Source of the DNA: Xylogone sp. PMI_703
Taxonomy: Eukaryota; Ascomycota; Leotiomycetes
DNA length: 64,000 bases
Reading direction: 5' to 3'
Assembly (NCBI GenBank): GCA_021399445.1
Contig: JAJTUQ010000004.1
Coordinates: 2,790,001 to 2,854,000, forward strand
Shown here in pieces: positions 1-11,450 of the stretch. Positions within the stretch are counted from its first letter, which is position 1. Every line of letters begins with the position of its first letter. The notes under the pieces are model-generated. The model had not been told where the DNA came from. It searched no databases and saw only the letters and a list, made by a program, of their open reading frames with translations. The position numbers and the translations under genes were made by a program.

Positions 1-3000
1 GCCTTCCTAAAGAGGCCTGTGAAGAGCTTTTCGCAGGCCGCCCTCTGCGACCTGGGTTCTTTCGCCTCCTTGGAGTAGTATCCGAAAAATCAACATCGTC
101 GCTCTCTCCTGGTTGGTATTCCGGCTCTATATCGCTGGATAAAGTTAGGTCTAGCACCTGTGAACCAGGGGGTATGACAAAAGAGGTCTCGTTATTGCTA
201 TGTGCCTTCCTTTGATCCTCATCTTGGTTCTCTTGGTCCTCAAGAGACCCAGCATTCCGTTTCTTTCTACTAATATTACTTGGCGATCCTCCCCGCTCCA
301 TAGCTGAAGAGACACGCCATTTAGGCTTTTGATATTGCTGTGAAAAAAATATTTGTTCCACCGGAGGCATTGATGAATCCGACTCCGGTATATCATCTTG
401 TTTTGACGACGGCTGGGCTATCCGTTTGCCAGAAGCCTTAGGTGTGGGTAGGTCTCCATTGTCTTCGGAAGCATCACTATCTTCATCTAGTAAGTTATTC
501 ACGCCACTGCCCTTATCCTTCAAAGGGTCACCATGAGACACGGTTATGTCGAAGTCGAAATCTGGCTGTCTCCCATGGTCTGTAACTTGACTAGCAATGG
601 ATGGAGTCCCTGGAAGTTTCGCATACTGAGAAATCTTGAGTGAGTCTTTCCCGTGTGATCCGTCGTCTGAACCAATCTCTCCTAAGCTTTTTGATACGCT
701 GTTTTTCAATCCGTTTTCATTAAGATCGCGATTGGATGGGAATTCTGGAGATCTCTCCCTTATCATTGGTGGGCTTGAAGGAAATCCATTGAATCTCGGA
801 GATGCGATTAGGGCGCTACCATCACCATCTTCTAACCTAGTAGCACGGCCGAGTGCCCCCGGTTCAGAAGGGCTGCCACTGATACTCTGAACTGCTTGGA
901 GATCCACATTCACTAATGTATCATTCTCTTTATTTACCTCGGATGCTACACCACCAGTATTAGCAAAAGTCGACTCTTGTGTACTGGTCCGTGGATTCTG
1001 AACCTCCGCTATCTCACCAGCTTGAGTTTCCCGAACTATCTGACTCTCTTTGCCGTATGATGATTGTTGATCATTTTGATTATCACCATTTTGACTTTCC
1101 ATTAAAAGCTCCTGTTGTGGTGGGCCCTGCACAATTTTAGGTTCAATAAGCTCATTGAAGGTCAAATTCAGAGAGCCATCATTCCCTTCTATCTCATCTC
1201 CCTCTACATCCGGAGCTTCAAATCTTCCGTATATTCTCTCCCCTGTGTCCTCATCGTATTGCTTCTCAGCCGTGACTCTATCTCTTTTGGCTAGCGTCAA
1301 CTCTAAGTTATCATCCACGGCATTGATTACCAGAGCAGTACGATAATGCGAGATTTCAGGCTGCCACTTCGTAGCTTCAGACATCTCCAATTGCTTGAAA
1401 GCAATGACCATACCAATCTCAACATCACTGGGACGTAGATCTGAGAGTGACGAGATATCCTCAGGCAGTTCTGGTAAGTCTTCTGGATGGTCGGTTGATG
1501 CGGTAGCATCGTGAATATCACTCATGAGTTGGTTGGTGATCTCATCCTCGGCGTCGTAGCCTACACTCCAATCACCGAGATCCTGTTCTGGCTGGGCAGA
1601 AGTATATGATGTGTCAAAATGTTCACTGACTGGAGCCTTCCCGTTTTGTTTCTTCTTTTTCGAGGATTGCCGGTCGTCTTCATAATACTGCGAATTGTCT
1701 CTAAACTCCTTCTTTCGCTTACCACCCCTATTTCCCTTCCTCCAATTACCCTGTTGTTGAGGATCCCAACGCTGGACAAAAGGGAAGGGAGGCTCACTGA
1801 GCTCGATTCCATCATGACAACATTCTACTGCACGGTATATGATCTTTTCCCTCCATGCCTCCGGATCCTCGTCCGCCTCAGACTCAGAATCTGCCGCTTT
1901 CTTTTCTTCGTTCTCCACTACTTTCAATGGTTTAATTTGTTTCATTAATTTATTTCGCAATTCATCCTCGTCTTTCTTCGTCCTCGGATTTTTCATACCT
2001 AGAGCGCCGAATAATAATCGTCGTCCTGCCCCGAGATCTAACTTTTTACGACGTGATATGCTTTCGCTTGGAGATTGATCAAGAGAAGAGTCTTGTTGAG
2101 TCGACTTTGCGGATCCCGGCACCGGCTCTTCAGATCCCTTTGTAGCAGAAATAAGTTCTTGTTCCTCAATATCTGCATGTATAGGCATTCCTAGGGCTGT
2201 TGTTGTTGGCTTCAGCTCTCCAGAAATCAATGGCTTATCACCAGCACTTCCCGAGCCACTTTGTTTCGGAGAAGTAGAAGGGATACTGGATCCTCCTGGG
2301 TTCTCATGTCCTACTTCAATCCCGCCTGAAGCTAGAGCTGCAAGTAGTTCTTGCCTTTTAATTTCGAACTCTTGTGTGCCTTGCTGAGGCTCAGACTCTA
2401 TATCCTTTTTACTGGTTCTCAGGGCCTCTAAGGCTAACATAGCATCTTCTTTTGAGCTATCATTGTCAAGTTCGAGCTGCTTAAATTCAGCTGTGGTGGT
2501 GTCGGGTGGGAGAATCCCGTTCTTCTTTAATCTATTAAGCGCTTTCATAATTCGACGACGTTCATTCCTCTTTTGAGTTGACTTTTTACCCTGGCGAGGA
2601 GCGACGAGTTGGGGCTTGACGGTGACTGAATCCGTGTCTACAATAACAGGCTTGGAATAGTTGTTTGCTACAGCAACAGCTGTGGATTCTAGTTTGCTGG
2701 ATGCTTCTTCAGGAATTGCATCGTCCGAAGAGCTGGTACTATCAGAGCTATCGGAACTATCCGATACTGATGATTCAGAGTCTGATGTGTCTGTATCTTC
2801 AGCTTGATAATCAAGACTGATTGGTTCATCAAGCTCAGAAGAATTGCCAGATACCTCCGAATCTTCGGAGTCAATATCACTACGTGAAAGGCTGAATTCG
2901 CTGTCGTCATCGTCGTCGTCGTCGTCGTTGCTTTCGTCATTTTCGGCGGATGGACTTGCTATAGGTTCAGAGGATTCCGATAAATATGAATCAATATCGA

Positions 3001-4239
3001 CCGGCACTTTTGGCGGTGCAAAATGGACATGTTGGTTCCTTGGAGTCAAACTAGATCGTACAGATAGATCACTCGACGCACGACGGGCGCGCTTTAGTGG
3101 AGTCTCTTGATAACTAGCCAAGCTCGAGGACCTCTCTTGGTTATCCTTCAACTTACTTAAGGCATTGTCTTTAGGTTCCAGCTCATTATTTGAGCGACTT
3201 TCAATCGAATCCTCCCTCTGCTTACGTTTCTTGCCAGCTATTTTTGCGGGAATTCCAAGTTTGGACTCTCTCGGTGTGTATTGAGCGGCCATGTATTCAT
3301 AGGCTACTTTATCATCGCCATCGTTCCTGAGGATAAGGTATTTACACAGCTCGAGCGGGGCGTCTGGAAAGTCGGTATGTAGCTTAAAGATCCTATTTCG
3401 TAAGGCACGATCTTGAACATCGGCTAGAATTTTATCTTCGGGACTATGACTATGAGAATCTTTATCAGGACTAGTATCCGGCGTTGCTGACATCGACACG
3501 TACTGATCGTCCGAGTTATCCTCTTGAGCATCCTCAAAGACCTCATCATCTGTCGGCATAACTCCCTCTTCATCCCCTGAGTCAAGGTAATCATCTTGCT
3601 CAGGATCAAAATCCTCATCCTCGTCCTCGTCCTTGTCACCTTCAAATCCGGTCCTAAGCACAACTGCGCGGTTCCTGTCGAAGTCGCTAACGTCTAGTAA
3701 GCCATTTTCCTCAGTGTCATCACCTTCACCAGAAGTAAGGCGCAGTCGTTGCCTTGGGGGAATGTTTATAGCAGGTCGGTTGGCTGGTTTCCGAAGCAAA
3801 GGCCTCCCAAAGGCTACCCCATCGAACAGATGCTTCCCGTCGGATGATATCTGGTGCCTTCCAGATAAACGCCGGATCTTCAAATCATCATTTAAAAGCG
3901 GGCGAATACTATTGTATTATATATTAATATTATCCTTTGGGAGAATAATTCGTAACATATAGTCGCTAGACAATCAACTTACATGACCTCATCCTCATCC
4001 CGAAGCACCTTGGCAACTGGCTGAAACTGTAAACATTCATAATTGACTCCTCCATAACCTTTGAGCTCCACTACATAATCCTCTAACCCCCATTCGCTAG
4101 ATTCAAGGGGAATAACTTCGTTAACCTCCTCCAGCAAGTGCGAGATAGTAGGTGTCGTAGTTTCCGTATCGATATTCCATAGAATTGGGGTATCTGGCAA
4201 GGAATTCCGCTTGACGGTAAGACGTAGTCTCATCTTCAA
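1..4239 (-). CDS. Coilin-like nuclear protein (DUF7357-type N-terminus, Tudor-like segment), 3' truncated by window edge
   Basis: Exons run 4239-3983 and 3908-1, with a 74-nt intron (GTAAGT donor, AATAG acceptor, phase 2); the stop lies beyond the window. About 1,390 residues are visible. Residues 1-110 form a beta-rich, ubiquitin-like domain opening MRLRLTVKRNSLPD and containing EWGLEDYVVELKGYGG, which I recognise as the fungal DUF7357 type. A long disordered part follows, rich in Ser, Asp and Glu with basic KKRKQR-like stretches. Around residues 890-965 comes IGMVIAFKQLEM followed by EISHYRTALVI, resembling the atypical Tudor domain of coilin. This order (N-terminal UBL-like domain, disordered middle, late Tudor) matches coilin, the Cajal-body scaffold, although here about 430 residues follow the Tudor. 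The family assignment is inference from memory of these motifs; the open frame and intron are seen directly. The start was chosen at the ATG just before the conserved RLRLTV strand. Confidence 0.72.
2903..2938 (-). repeat. GTC/GAC triplet tract encoding poly-Asp
   Basis: A near-perfect run of gtc triplets encodes an Asp stretch in the disordered middle of the coilin-like protein. It is a short coding microsatellite, prone to length change. Confidence 0.85.
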
Positions 4240-4612
4240 TAAGCTCAGGGAGGATCACATTTGAATATAGGTATGCATAGTTGTGAGCGATCATATGCGA
4301 GGAGCAAGTGGAGTAAACATCTAAAAGCGAAGTTTGACGTCGGTCGTAAATTTCGCGACGCGCTCCCGAATGACAAGGGCGTAAATTGATGCAGGCGTAC
4401 TTTGCAACCTTGCTCACTCACGAAACACACGCGGGGCTCAGTACAGTAAAATGATACTAGATTTTCGGTCTATTCAATGTATTATCAATTTTCTACCCAA
4501 TTGATACGGTAGCAACATATTTAGAAAAAATACAGTGGTCTCATGAATTTTAATGCTAATTTCATGAATGCTCCTTTGATCCTTTCAAGTAACGCCAAAT
4601 CAATGCCCAAAA
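4240..4612. other. Intergenic gap: coilin-like promoter and RPA43 3' region
   Basis: This AT-rich spacer lies between the start of the coilin-like gene and the stop of RPA43, both on the minus strand. Its short minus-strand open frames have no recognisable content. It should hold the coilin-like promoter and the RPA43 3' end. Confidence 0.6.
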
Positions 4613-5596
4613 TTAGTAATTGCGCCTATGCCTCCTACTCTCTCCATTCTTTGATATAACCACAGGGTCTGGTTCTGTAACTGTAGCCAAGCTGGTAGCA
4701 CCTACTGCTTTCGAGCCGCCTAGGCGTCTACCTGCAGTATCTCTCCCTGTCGCATTCCCTTTCTCCTCCTCTTGTAATCGCTTCTCTTCCTCCTCCTCTA
4801 ACATTGTACCTTCTATACTTAGAAAACCCCGTTCTCTGTCATGGCTTGACTCTATCTCTCTGACCTTGAACTTGATTGTCTCCGGAATCTTATTACCATC
4901 ACCATCTACGTAGTAACCAACTCCCTCCTCTGCATATATCTCTTCGCCTTCTGCTTGTTCTTGGGTTCCAACCCACTTCCAATCTTGTGGTAGTCGTTTC
5001 CTCTCAATACTTGCGTTGAACATGTTCCAGCAGACAACTCCCAAGTGCCCTTCGTTCTGTAAATTGACATATCCTTCCAAGGTCACCCCAGCTTCTGGCT
5101 TAAATAGCAAATATTCCGCAGTTACCCATCCCCAACTAACTGCATATTCGTCAATGCTCTTTAACAAAATGTTTTCCCCTTGCCTCCCAAAAGGCGCTTC
5201 TGATAATCTCGGATTGGAGTACGAAAGGATCACGCCTTTTAATGGCGGGTAGTATGTAAGGATGAGGGGCGAAAGATGTTCGGCGCAAACGCCTTCAAGT
5301 GGATATTTTTGCGCAATTGGAGAGAGAGGTAGGTATAATGATGAGGTCTGTAGATGGAAAGGTGAATCAGAAGAATTGCTCTCTACTGATGAGAGATCTT
5401 GAGTCGATTTGTCTGCTTTATGTTTTTTTGATTTCGAGGTATGGCCATCTTCTTTATGCTCTCTTTTCCTCTTCTTCCCATCTTCTGACTTGTGCTTCTT
5501 TCTTTCCGACATGGTATTAGGTTGCGAAGGAGGAATTGTAACTGTCTGGGATAGTGTTGTAGACATTTGTGTTTTCTGTCTGTATGGAGGGTTCAA
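4613..5596 (-). CDS. RPA43: DNA-directed RNA polymerase I subunit RPA43
   Basis: Single-exon gene of 327 residues. The A43 subunit sits with A14 in the stalk of RNA polymerase I and contacts Rrn3 during initiation at rDNA. Residues 1-80 are a Lys/Ser-rich tail (SERKKHKSEDGKKRK). The conserved core follows: SPLILTYYPPLKGVILSYS near 110, then the OB-fold part with WGWVTAEYLLFKPEAG, VTLEGYVNLQNEGHLG and CWNMFNASIERKRLP. The C-terminus is acidic, then basic. Length and order match fungal A43. A downstream ATG (MSTTLSQ) is an alternative start. It is divergent from the J-protein gene, with ATGs 198 bp apart, so promoter elements are probably shared. Confidence 0.93.
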   Translation of the reverse strand: MNPPYRQKTQMSTTLSQTVTIPPSQPNTMSERKKHKSEDGKKRKREHKEDGHTSKSKKHKADKSTQDLSSVESNSSDSPFHLQTSSLYLPLSPIAQKYPLEGVCAEHLSPLILTYYPPLKGVILSYSNPRLSEAPFGRQGENILLKSIDEYAVSWGWVTAEYLLFKPEAGVTLEGYVNLQNEGHLGVVCWNMFNASIERKRLPQDWKWVGTQEQAEGEEIYAEEGVGYYVDGDGNKIPETIKFKVREIESSHDRERGFLSIEGTMLEEEEEKRLQEEEKGNATGRDTAGRRLGGSKAVGATSLATVTEPDPVVISKNGESRRHRRNY

Positions 5597-5793
5597 AAGA
5601 TTTGAATTTCACAGGGTTCTCTCGAAATACAGTAGCTGATGCGGCCGCTAGCGCCACTCCGGAATCTTTGTGAGGGACACCGTGGGATAATAAAGACAAC
5701 ACGTCTCACTCAACACCTTTGGTGATGGATCTGCACCTTTTTTCTAATTTCTGAATGATTTTTTAGAGTCGCCTTGGTATTGCGGCGTTCGGG
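5597..5793. promoter_or_regulatory. Divergent promoter RPA43 / J-protein with GC-rich element
   Basis: This 197-bp intergenic region lies between two divergent ATGs. It holds GCGGCCGCTAGCGC at 5641-5654, 45 bp upstream of the RPA43 ATG. The same 14 bp occur inverted in the U5-40K/BET3 divergent promoter at 58380-58393. A regulatory role is inferred from position and recurrence only. Confidence 0.5.
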
Positions 5794-6917
5794 ATGTCTA
5801 ATATACTTTCTTTAGCCGGATGGGCATTTCTACCAAATGTGAGTGTTGCTGCCAATTTCAAAGCTCGATTGCATACTTACACATTTCATAGCTTGTAACG
5901 GGATGGACTCAAAGTATATGGTACGGCATAAGCATTCGAGCCGGAGATCCAAAACCCCAGCCGGGCTCCGTGAGATATATTAAAGACCGGCGCATTATAC
6001 ACATTATAGTTGTGTCCGCTTACCTTCTTTACACAATCTATGAAGCCGATTACAACATACGGCGAGCAAGCGATTTCTACCAAGATCTAGGAGTCCCACA
6101 CGATGCTACAGATCGAGAGATCAAGTCACGGTTTAGAAGACTAGCCGCTATTCACCATCCTGATAAAGTGGCATCAAATCCTGGCTCGGAGGCCTACTTC
6201 GTTCACCTTAGGCTCGCACAAGAAACCCTTCTCTCACCTGCTAAACGTTTCGCATACGAGCGTTTTGGTCCTGATATTCTGGGTTGGCAACGATGCTCTA
6301 GCATCAGGGACTACATAATGCAAGGATTACAATCGACCCTACCGTACTATGGTGCTGCCGCAGTCGCAATGTACGGATTTGGCCTGTTAGGTTACCTTGA
6401 ATGGGGCAAATACTGGCGATGGCTCATCATGTTAACACTATGCATTTTCGAATTGCATGCGATCTCTCGACCGTACTTCCCCCCTGTGGCGGAAAAATTG
6501 ATCAACCCTCTTCTCGCGAATTTCACGTTTCATGCTCCCTACCTTCCCTTTCAGTTGATCGCGCTGGCGCGTCAAATCAGTGTTACATCATACATGGCAT
6601 TTTCTCAAATAGGGCCTCTTTTACAACCTGTTAATGCTATGCCACAATCTAGCAATCCTGAGATCGCACTTAGACAACAATTGGATAGGTTAGAAGCCAC
6701 GGCTAAAGCAACGGATACGGAAGCAACGAGGTTGATTGGCATGGAAATGTCTCCGTTCGTAGGAGATCCTGTGGCGTTAAAAGATGTTAAGAATAAAGTC
6801 AAAACTTGGCTGGTGCAGAACACTATCCGATCAGACCCAGAAGTCAGGGATGCAATCGGAACGATGCTGAGGCGGAGGCGTGTAGATGCGCCTGCCGGAG
6901 CCAGAGGAAATAGATAG
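5794..6917 (+). CDS. Membrane-anchored J-domain (DnaJ) co-chaperone, probably ER
   Basis: Exons 5794-5838 and 5892-6917 (53-nt intron, GTGAGT donor) give 356 residues. The first exon encodes MSNILSLAGWAFLPN and the second continues LVTGWTQSIWYGISIRAG. A hydrophobic segment (RIIHIIVVSAYLLYTIYEA) near residues 50-70 precedes the J domain (DFYQDLGVPHDATDREIKS) with the HPD motif in AIHHPDK near residue 115. A double hydrophobic block around residues 165-205 suggests two more membrane spans, and the C-terminal 120 residues are polar. The J domain would stimulate an Hsp70, presumably at the ER membrane; location is inferred from topology. No client-binding zinc finger is present, so it is not a class I DnaJ. 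Confidence 0.9.
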
Positions 6918-7230
6918 TGTTGCCACTATTGTATATATAAGTTCATGTACATCTATGCAAAGTCTATCCACAGAATCCACACTCTTAGAGTACCACAGCA
7001 GCTAGTGAAGCAACTCGAAATAAGGTTCTTAAGGTATACTTTCAAATGAGGCTAACTTTCAGGGGTATGCTAAAGCAACGAGAAACGCCGAACCCAGGCT
7101 AAACGCAAAACACCGCCCATGGCCAACGCCTCGTAGCATATGATATATGTAATGAGATGCAAAGTTGAACGCCAAACCTAATGCTTCCTTTCCATAAAAC
7201 CAAAATCAATCCTTATTACACACAGTACAA
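6918..7230. other. Convergent 3' spacer, J-protein / SP-RING gene
   Basis: This 313-bp gap lies between two convergent stop codons. It is AT-rich; I see no gene, only the two facing 3' untranslated regions. Confidence 0.6.
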
Positions 7231-10200
7231 CTAATCGTCCAATTCAATCACCTCTTTTCCCGATAGCCAATTCATACTTTTCTCCTGCGGTATGGCGGTG
7301 CTGGTAGGCTTCTCCCCATCGCTATCATCTGAATCTTCCGTAGCCTTCCGATTGGGAGCTGGAAGCTCAGGTTTTGGTTTCCATGACCCGTCAGCTGATA
7401 CAAGAATTGCTTTCACATCAAGGCGATCTTGTTCAGCCAAACTTGCCCGCACAGACACCAAGAAGTCGTCTATCACTAAAGAATGTGGACGGGCGTCCTT
7501 TTTGCATAAGGGACATTTCCAAACGTCCACCATACATGGCTGTTCCGGACGCCTTGGCTTGGTGGGCCTAGTTTGAAGATATATTTCGAGGTCAAAACAC
7601 TCTCGGTGCAAACAACTGCGTCCGCGGACTGGAATATCGAAGATTTTTGCGGTAAATGGGTCGGCCAAATCAATCGAAAGATCATTCGCTACCATAGTAA
7701 CATCATCATCATCAGGAGCTGTAGATAACGGCTTGGTAAGACTTTGGGTGATACCATCCAGCACCTGGGACGCAGATATATGCTGAGCTTCTATGCACAT
7801 ATCCAATATTTGCTTATGCTTCAAAATCTCGACTACCTCAACCGCAGCATAATAACTGGTATCTCTGGATTGTTTATGTGTCTTCATAACGGCGAGTTTA
7901 AGTACGTTTAATTTTCCAGTCTTTTGGGGGACAATGAAGGGTGTGATATCAATCGGGAGATCCTTGCCATGGTGCGCTTTACGTCTAACCTCTAAAAGAT
8001 GATCGTTTATTTCGAGAAAAACGGTAGTAGGCCATGCTGTATCGCAAACTACCCAATCGGATGTAGAAATATTGTCTGGGTGTCCAGGAAGGCATATACA
8101 TCTTAGACGATACTGCAGTGACCCACGCAAGAAACATCTTAAAGGTAGCGGTTCGCCTGGAATCTTCTTGTCTTTGGCTACCATGGCCCAATCTGGGTCC
8201 GAGATAACAAATTCAAAAGTAGAAAGGGAGGAAGTTAGTGGTACTTTTTGCGGCGATAAGGCAAATCCCTTGACCGATTGATAGAACTTGGTATCTTTAG
8301 AGCCATCTAGGGGTACTAGGCGTGGACTGGCAAGGTGTGCTTGATGAAGGGCTGACATATCTGCATTTATAGGCCCCGGAGGTTGCGTAAATCCCGCTGG
8401 GGGTACTAAGGGACGGCTCAGAGACACAGCCTGTTGGGACGAACTATGCCTTGTTGCCGTAGCAGCAGTGGTTGACAGTTGGGAAGTTCTTGGAGAAGCG
8501 ATCGTTTGTTGAGTTGTGAGTGGTGATCTAACGAGAAAGGCCGTATTGCTCGATGACTGGGCATTGAAGTTGTGGCTCCTTGACGGAACTGAAGGGTTAT
8601 TTCCTGTGCTTTGTTGCCTATGTCGTGGGTGTTGAAGTTCCTGAGCCTGAACTGGTTGGTATTGAGGATAATTCACCTGATTAGCATGATTTGGATGTAC
8701 TGCGATAGCATTTGGGGCCTGCCACTGTGCGGATTGTTGCAACTGTGGTGACAGGGAATACGGCGATGAATAGTTCTGTCGCGGTGACGATGTCGCTACC
8801 GAATTGTGAAGCTGATTATTAGCCAACATCATTGCCTGGGCAGAGATAGGAGTATTGCTTGGCAAGACGGCGGTCGAAGCAGGATGGCTTGTGGAACCAA
8901 CTGGAGGTAGCTGTTGAGTCTGTGAAGGTACTGCCCGATTTGCTTTCAAGATAGCTACGTATTGCATGATGATCCTTTGGTTTCTGTCATTAATCACCGT
9001 AGGGCTAACTGGCTGGGACATAAGTTGTTGGTAGCCGTGCTGATCCAGTGTAAAGATCTGGTCTACAGCCTCACCTAAGGGTCCATCAAATATCTGCATA
9101 TTTCTGCGAGAAGCTATAAACAATATTCGCCGCAGCATAGGAGACGGGAGCGCGATGACTTTCACCATCTCGTCAACGAGAGGTGGAAAACCCCTGGCTC
9201 TACATTGTTGGAAAAATCGAGGCCAATCTGAAACCATTCTCTTTAAAAATAACCCAACATCTGCTACTACGTCGCGATAGGGTGCTGATCTCGTGACCAA
9301 ATTGATCAGAGGATTTGGAAAATCAGCAAACCAGCGAAGATGATGGGGGGCTATTCCGTCATTGCGCCGCAGCCAGTGACCAATGGTCTCAAATGCAAAC
9401 GCGAGATTTCCATGTTCTTGAAGTCCTGGGATCAATTGGATAATTTGTACATCTATACTCCAGCAACAAAATATTTGATGAAGAGCAATGTAAAAGGGAT
9501 CTCCGTTATGACATGCTTCCTTCAATAAGTGAATTCTAGGCCTTTCATAGTCTGTATTTAATGGGTATTGTTTCACGTGATTATCGATGAGGGGTGGCAG
9601 TCCTTTCATCCATGGCAAAAGGACTTTTTGAGCTCGCCTGCGTTTCTCGACCGCCTTGACAGAACTCGGATTTGTTTCATCATTCTGAACCATACGATTC
9701 CGAGGGACAGGATTCGGTATAGGAGGGGCGGCTGGCACAGACGTCGACATAGACAAAGATGGACTCTGATAGGAATGTTGCTCAGGAATCATTTCCGCTT
9801 GATTTTGTATGGTGCTCTGAACGGGGCTTGGGGAGCGCAAGGCATTCGTAGGAAGTTGTAAAGATTGTCTGGTTGGAGACTGGGGGTTTGGTACAGTCGC
9901 ACCCTGCAGTGGAGGTGTCGAAAATGCCTGTACAACACTGTTACCATTTTCATGACCCCACGTCTCCCATGGGTGTTCTCTTGATATCTGTATCGAGGAT
10001 CTGTGAGATAGGGGTGGACTCGAGGCTTCACTGGGAGCCGGCGAAAGAAGAACACCGGCTGTGCTATTCAACTCGTCGCTGGAAGCTTGCGTGGTCGAGG
10101 CGGCAGGAACATTCCTAAGAGAAAATGGGTTAGCTTTAACATGTCTTAATTGACTAACATAACACGTAACTTCTACACAGTGAATGAAGGACTAACACTT

Positions 10201-10432
10201 CTTCATCCTGGCGTAGTCCGGTTTACATGAAGGGAAGTACTCACGTTGTTGACGGTATCGGGGGCGAGTGGTTAGGTTGAGGAGGTGTGCGTTGCGAGGG
10301 CTGCCCCGTGCCGGCAGTAGCTATCCATGGTCTTTTTCGGGGTCCAAGGAAGGTATTTAAAGTAGAATTAGCGGATGCTACATCTCTGTGAGACATGGCT
10401 GGGCGGTTTCCTTTGTCTGGAGGAACACGCAT
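7231..10432 (-). CDS. SP-RING (MIZ) zinc finger protein, PIAS/Siz-type SUMO ligase candidate
   Basis: Exons 10432-10245 and 10114-7231 (130-nt intron, GTGAGT donor, TCTTAG acceptor, phase 2) give 1,023 residues. The N-terminal 200 residues and roughly residues 440-690 are Pro/Gln/Ser-rich and low complexity. A helical segment around residues 200-420 is unassigned. A globular PINIT-like region covers about 695-860. The SP-RING sits at about 890-945: SCLHRECFDLEIYL, then DVWKCPLCKKDARP, giving the Cys-His-Cys...Cys-x2-Cys zinc ligands of PIAS/Siz proteins, which position Ubc9-SUMO. No N-terminal SAP domain is visible, unlike canonical Siz/PIAS, so it may be nearer to Zmiz-type MIZ proteins. SUMO ligase activity is inferred from the SP-RING alone. 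It is divergent from the Boi-like gene. Confidence 0.88.
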
Positions 10433-11450
10433 CCTTGATCCAGCCGGATTCTCATCCCGTCAATCCAACTCGAGGGTACAGGAAGTGTCAAATTTGAAGT
10501 TGACAACTCTCGTCAAGAACAGAAACAAAAGAACCGTTGTCTGATATTCTGCAACCACTGGATCATATCACGACCGCCTGGATCTGCAAAGAATCGACTC
10601 CCGTAACCCACCTAGAGCATACAACCGATTCAACACATTGGGTGGAGCGGAGGCAAATGCAGGGGGCCAGAACTGGAGGAAACTCCTGTACATCAAGTGC
10701 TTATTCCACAGTCCCACGTCAGATGGAGCAGCGCGGCAATTCCTGGGATCGTACCGTATCAGAGAGAGTTGGTAGGCTTCAGAAAAGGGTCGTTGAGCAT
10801 TCTCTACAGTAAGCAAACGGTGATCCTAGCGTCCGTCGGGACCAGGCCGCAATGGGTTAGCGGGGAGGGCTGGCTGTCCAAAGCAGCAAGTCCGCTAGCC
10901 GGATTACTACGTATGCGCCGTGCACGCACCAGTCTCTCCATGCCATCTTGCAGCAGCGTCTACTTGGTCCAGTAATGGCCCTTCCCCCCAATTGCCGCTC
11001 AACAGCTGTTTTCGTGGATTCATCTAAACCTCCAAACCTCCCGGCCTGCGAGCTTCTCCCTCTCCCGGCCTCAGTAATTGGCCTCCAGCGCAGTCCGGCA
11101 CCGATTACTCATCGACGGGGCCTAGTGAAGACGGCGTAGACGCGGCATCACTCGTTTGCGCGTGCTTGGGGGGTCAGACAGAAGTCGAGACCCATGGGTG
11201 TATGGACGAGATAGTTCCGTTGTCTTTCATGCGACACCAACAACCGCAGCACTGTTACCCCGACCGTGACGGTACCTCCAGTAGTTATTTCCCGCGAGAT
11301 TTCGGCAAGAAGCATCATTACCTGTCTGGCCCACTTCGGTCTTTGGGCCCAGAGCACTGTCGCCGCGTGTCGAGTCAAAATTCACTCGTGCAGATGCTTT
11401 CGTTGTGATCACTGCATACCACTCGGAGGAAGAAGAGAGGATCGATCGAG
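10433..11450. promoter_or_regulatory. Divergent intergenic region, SP-RING gene / Boi-like gene
   Basis: About 1 kb separates the two divergent ATGs. Several overlapping 60-100-residue open frames on both strands lack recognisable content and have mixed composition. I read it as two promoters plus 5' leaders and see no gene. Confidence 0.55.
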
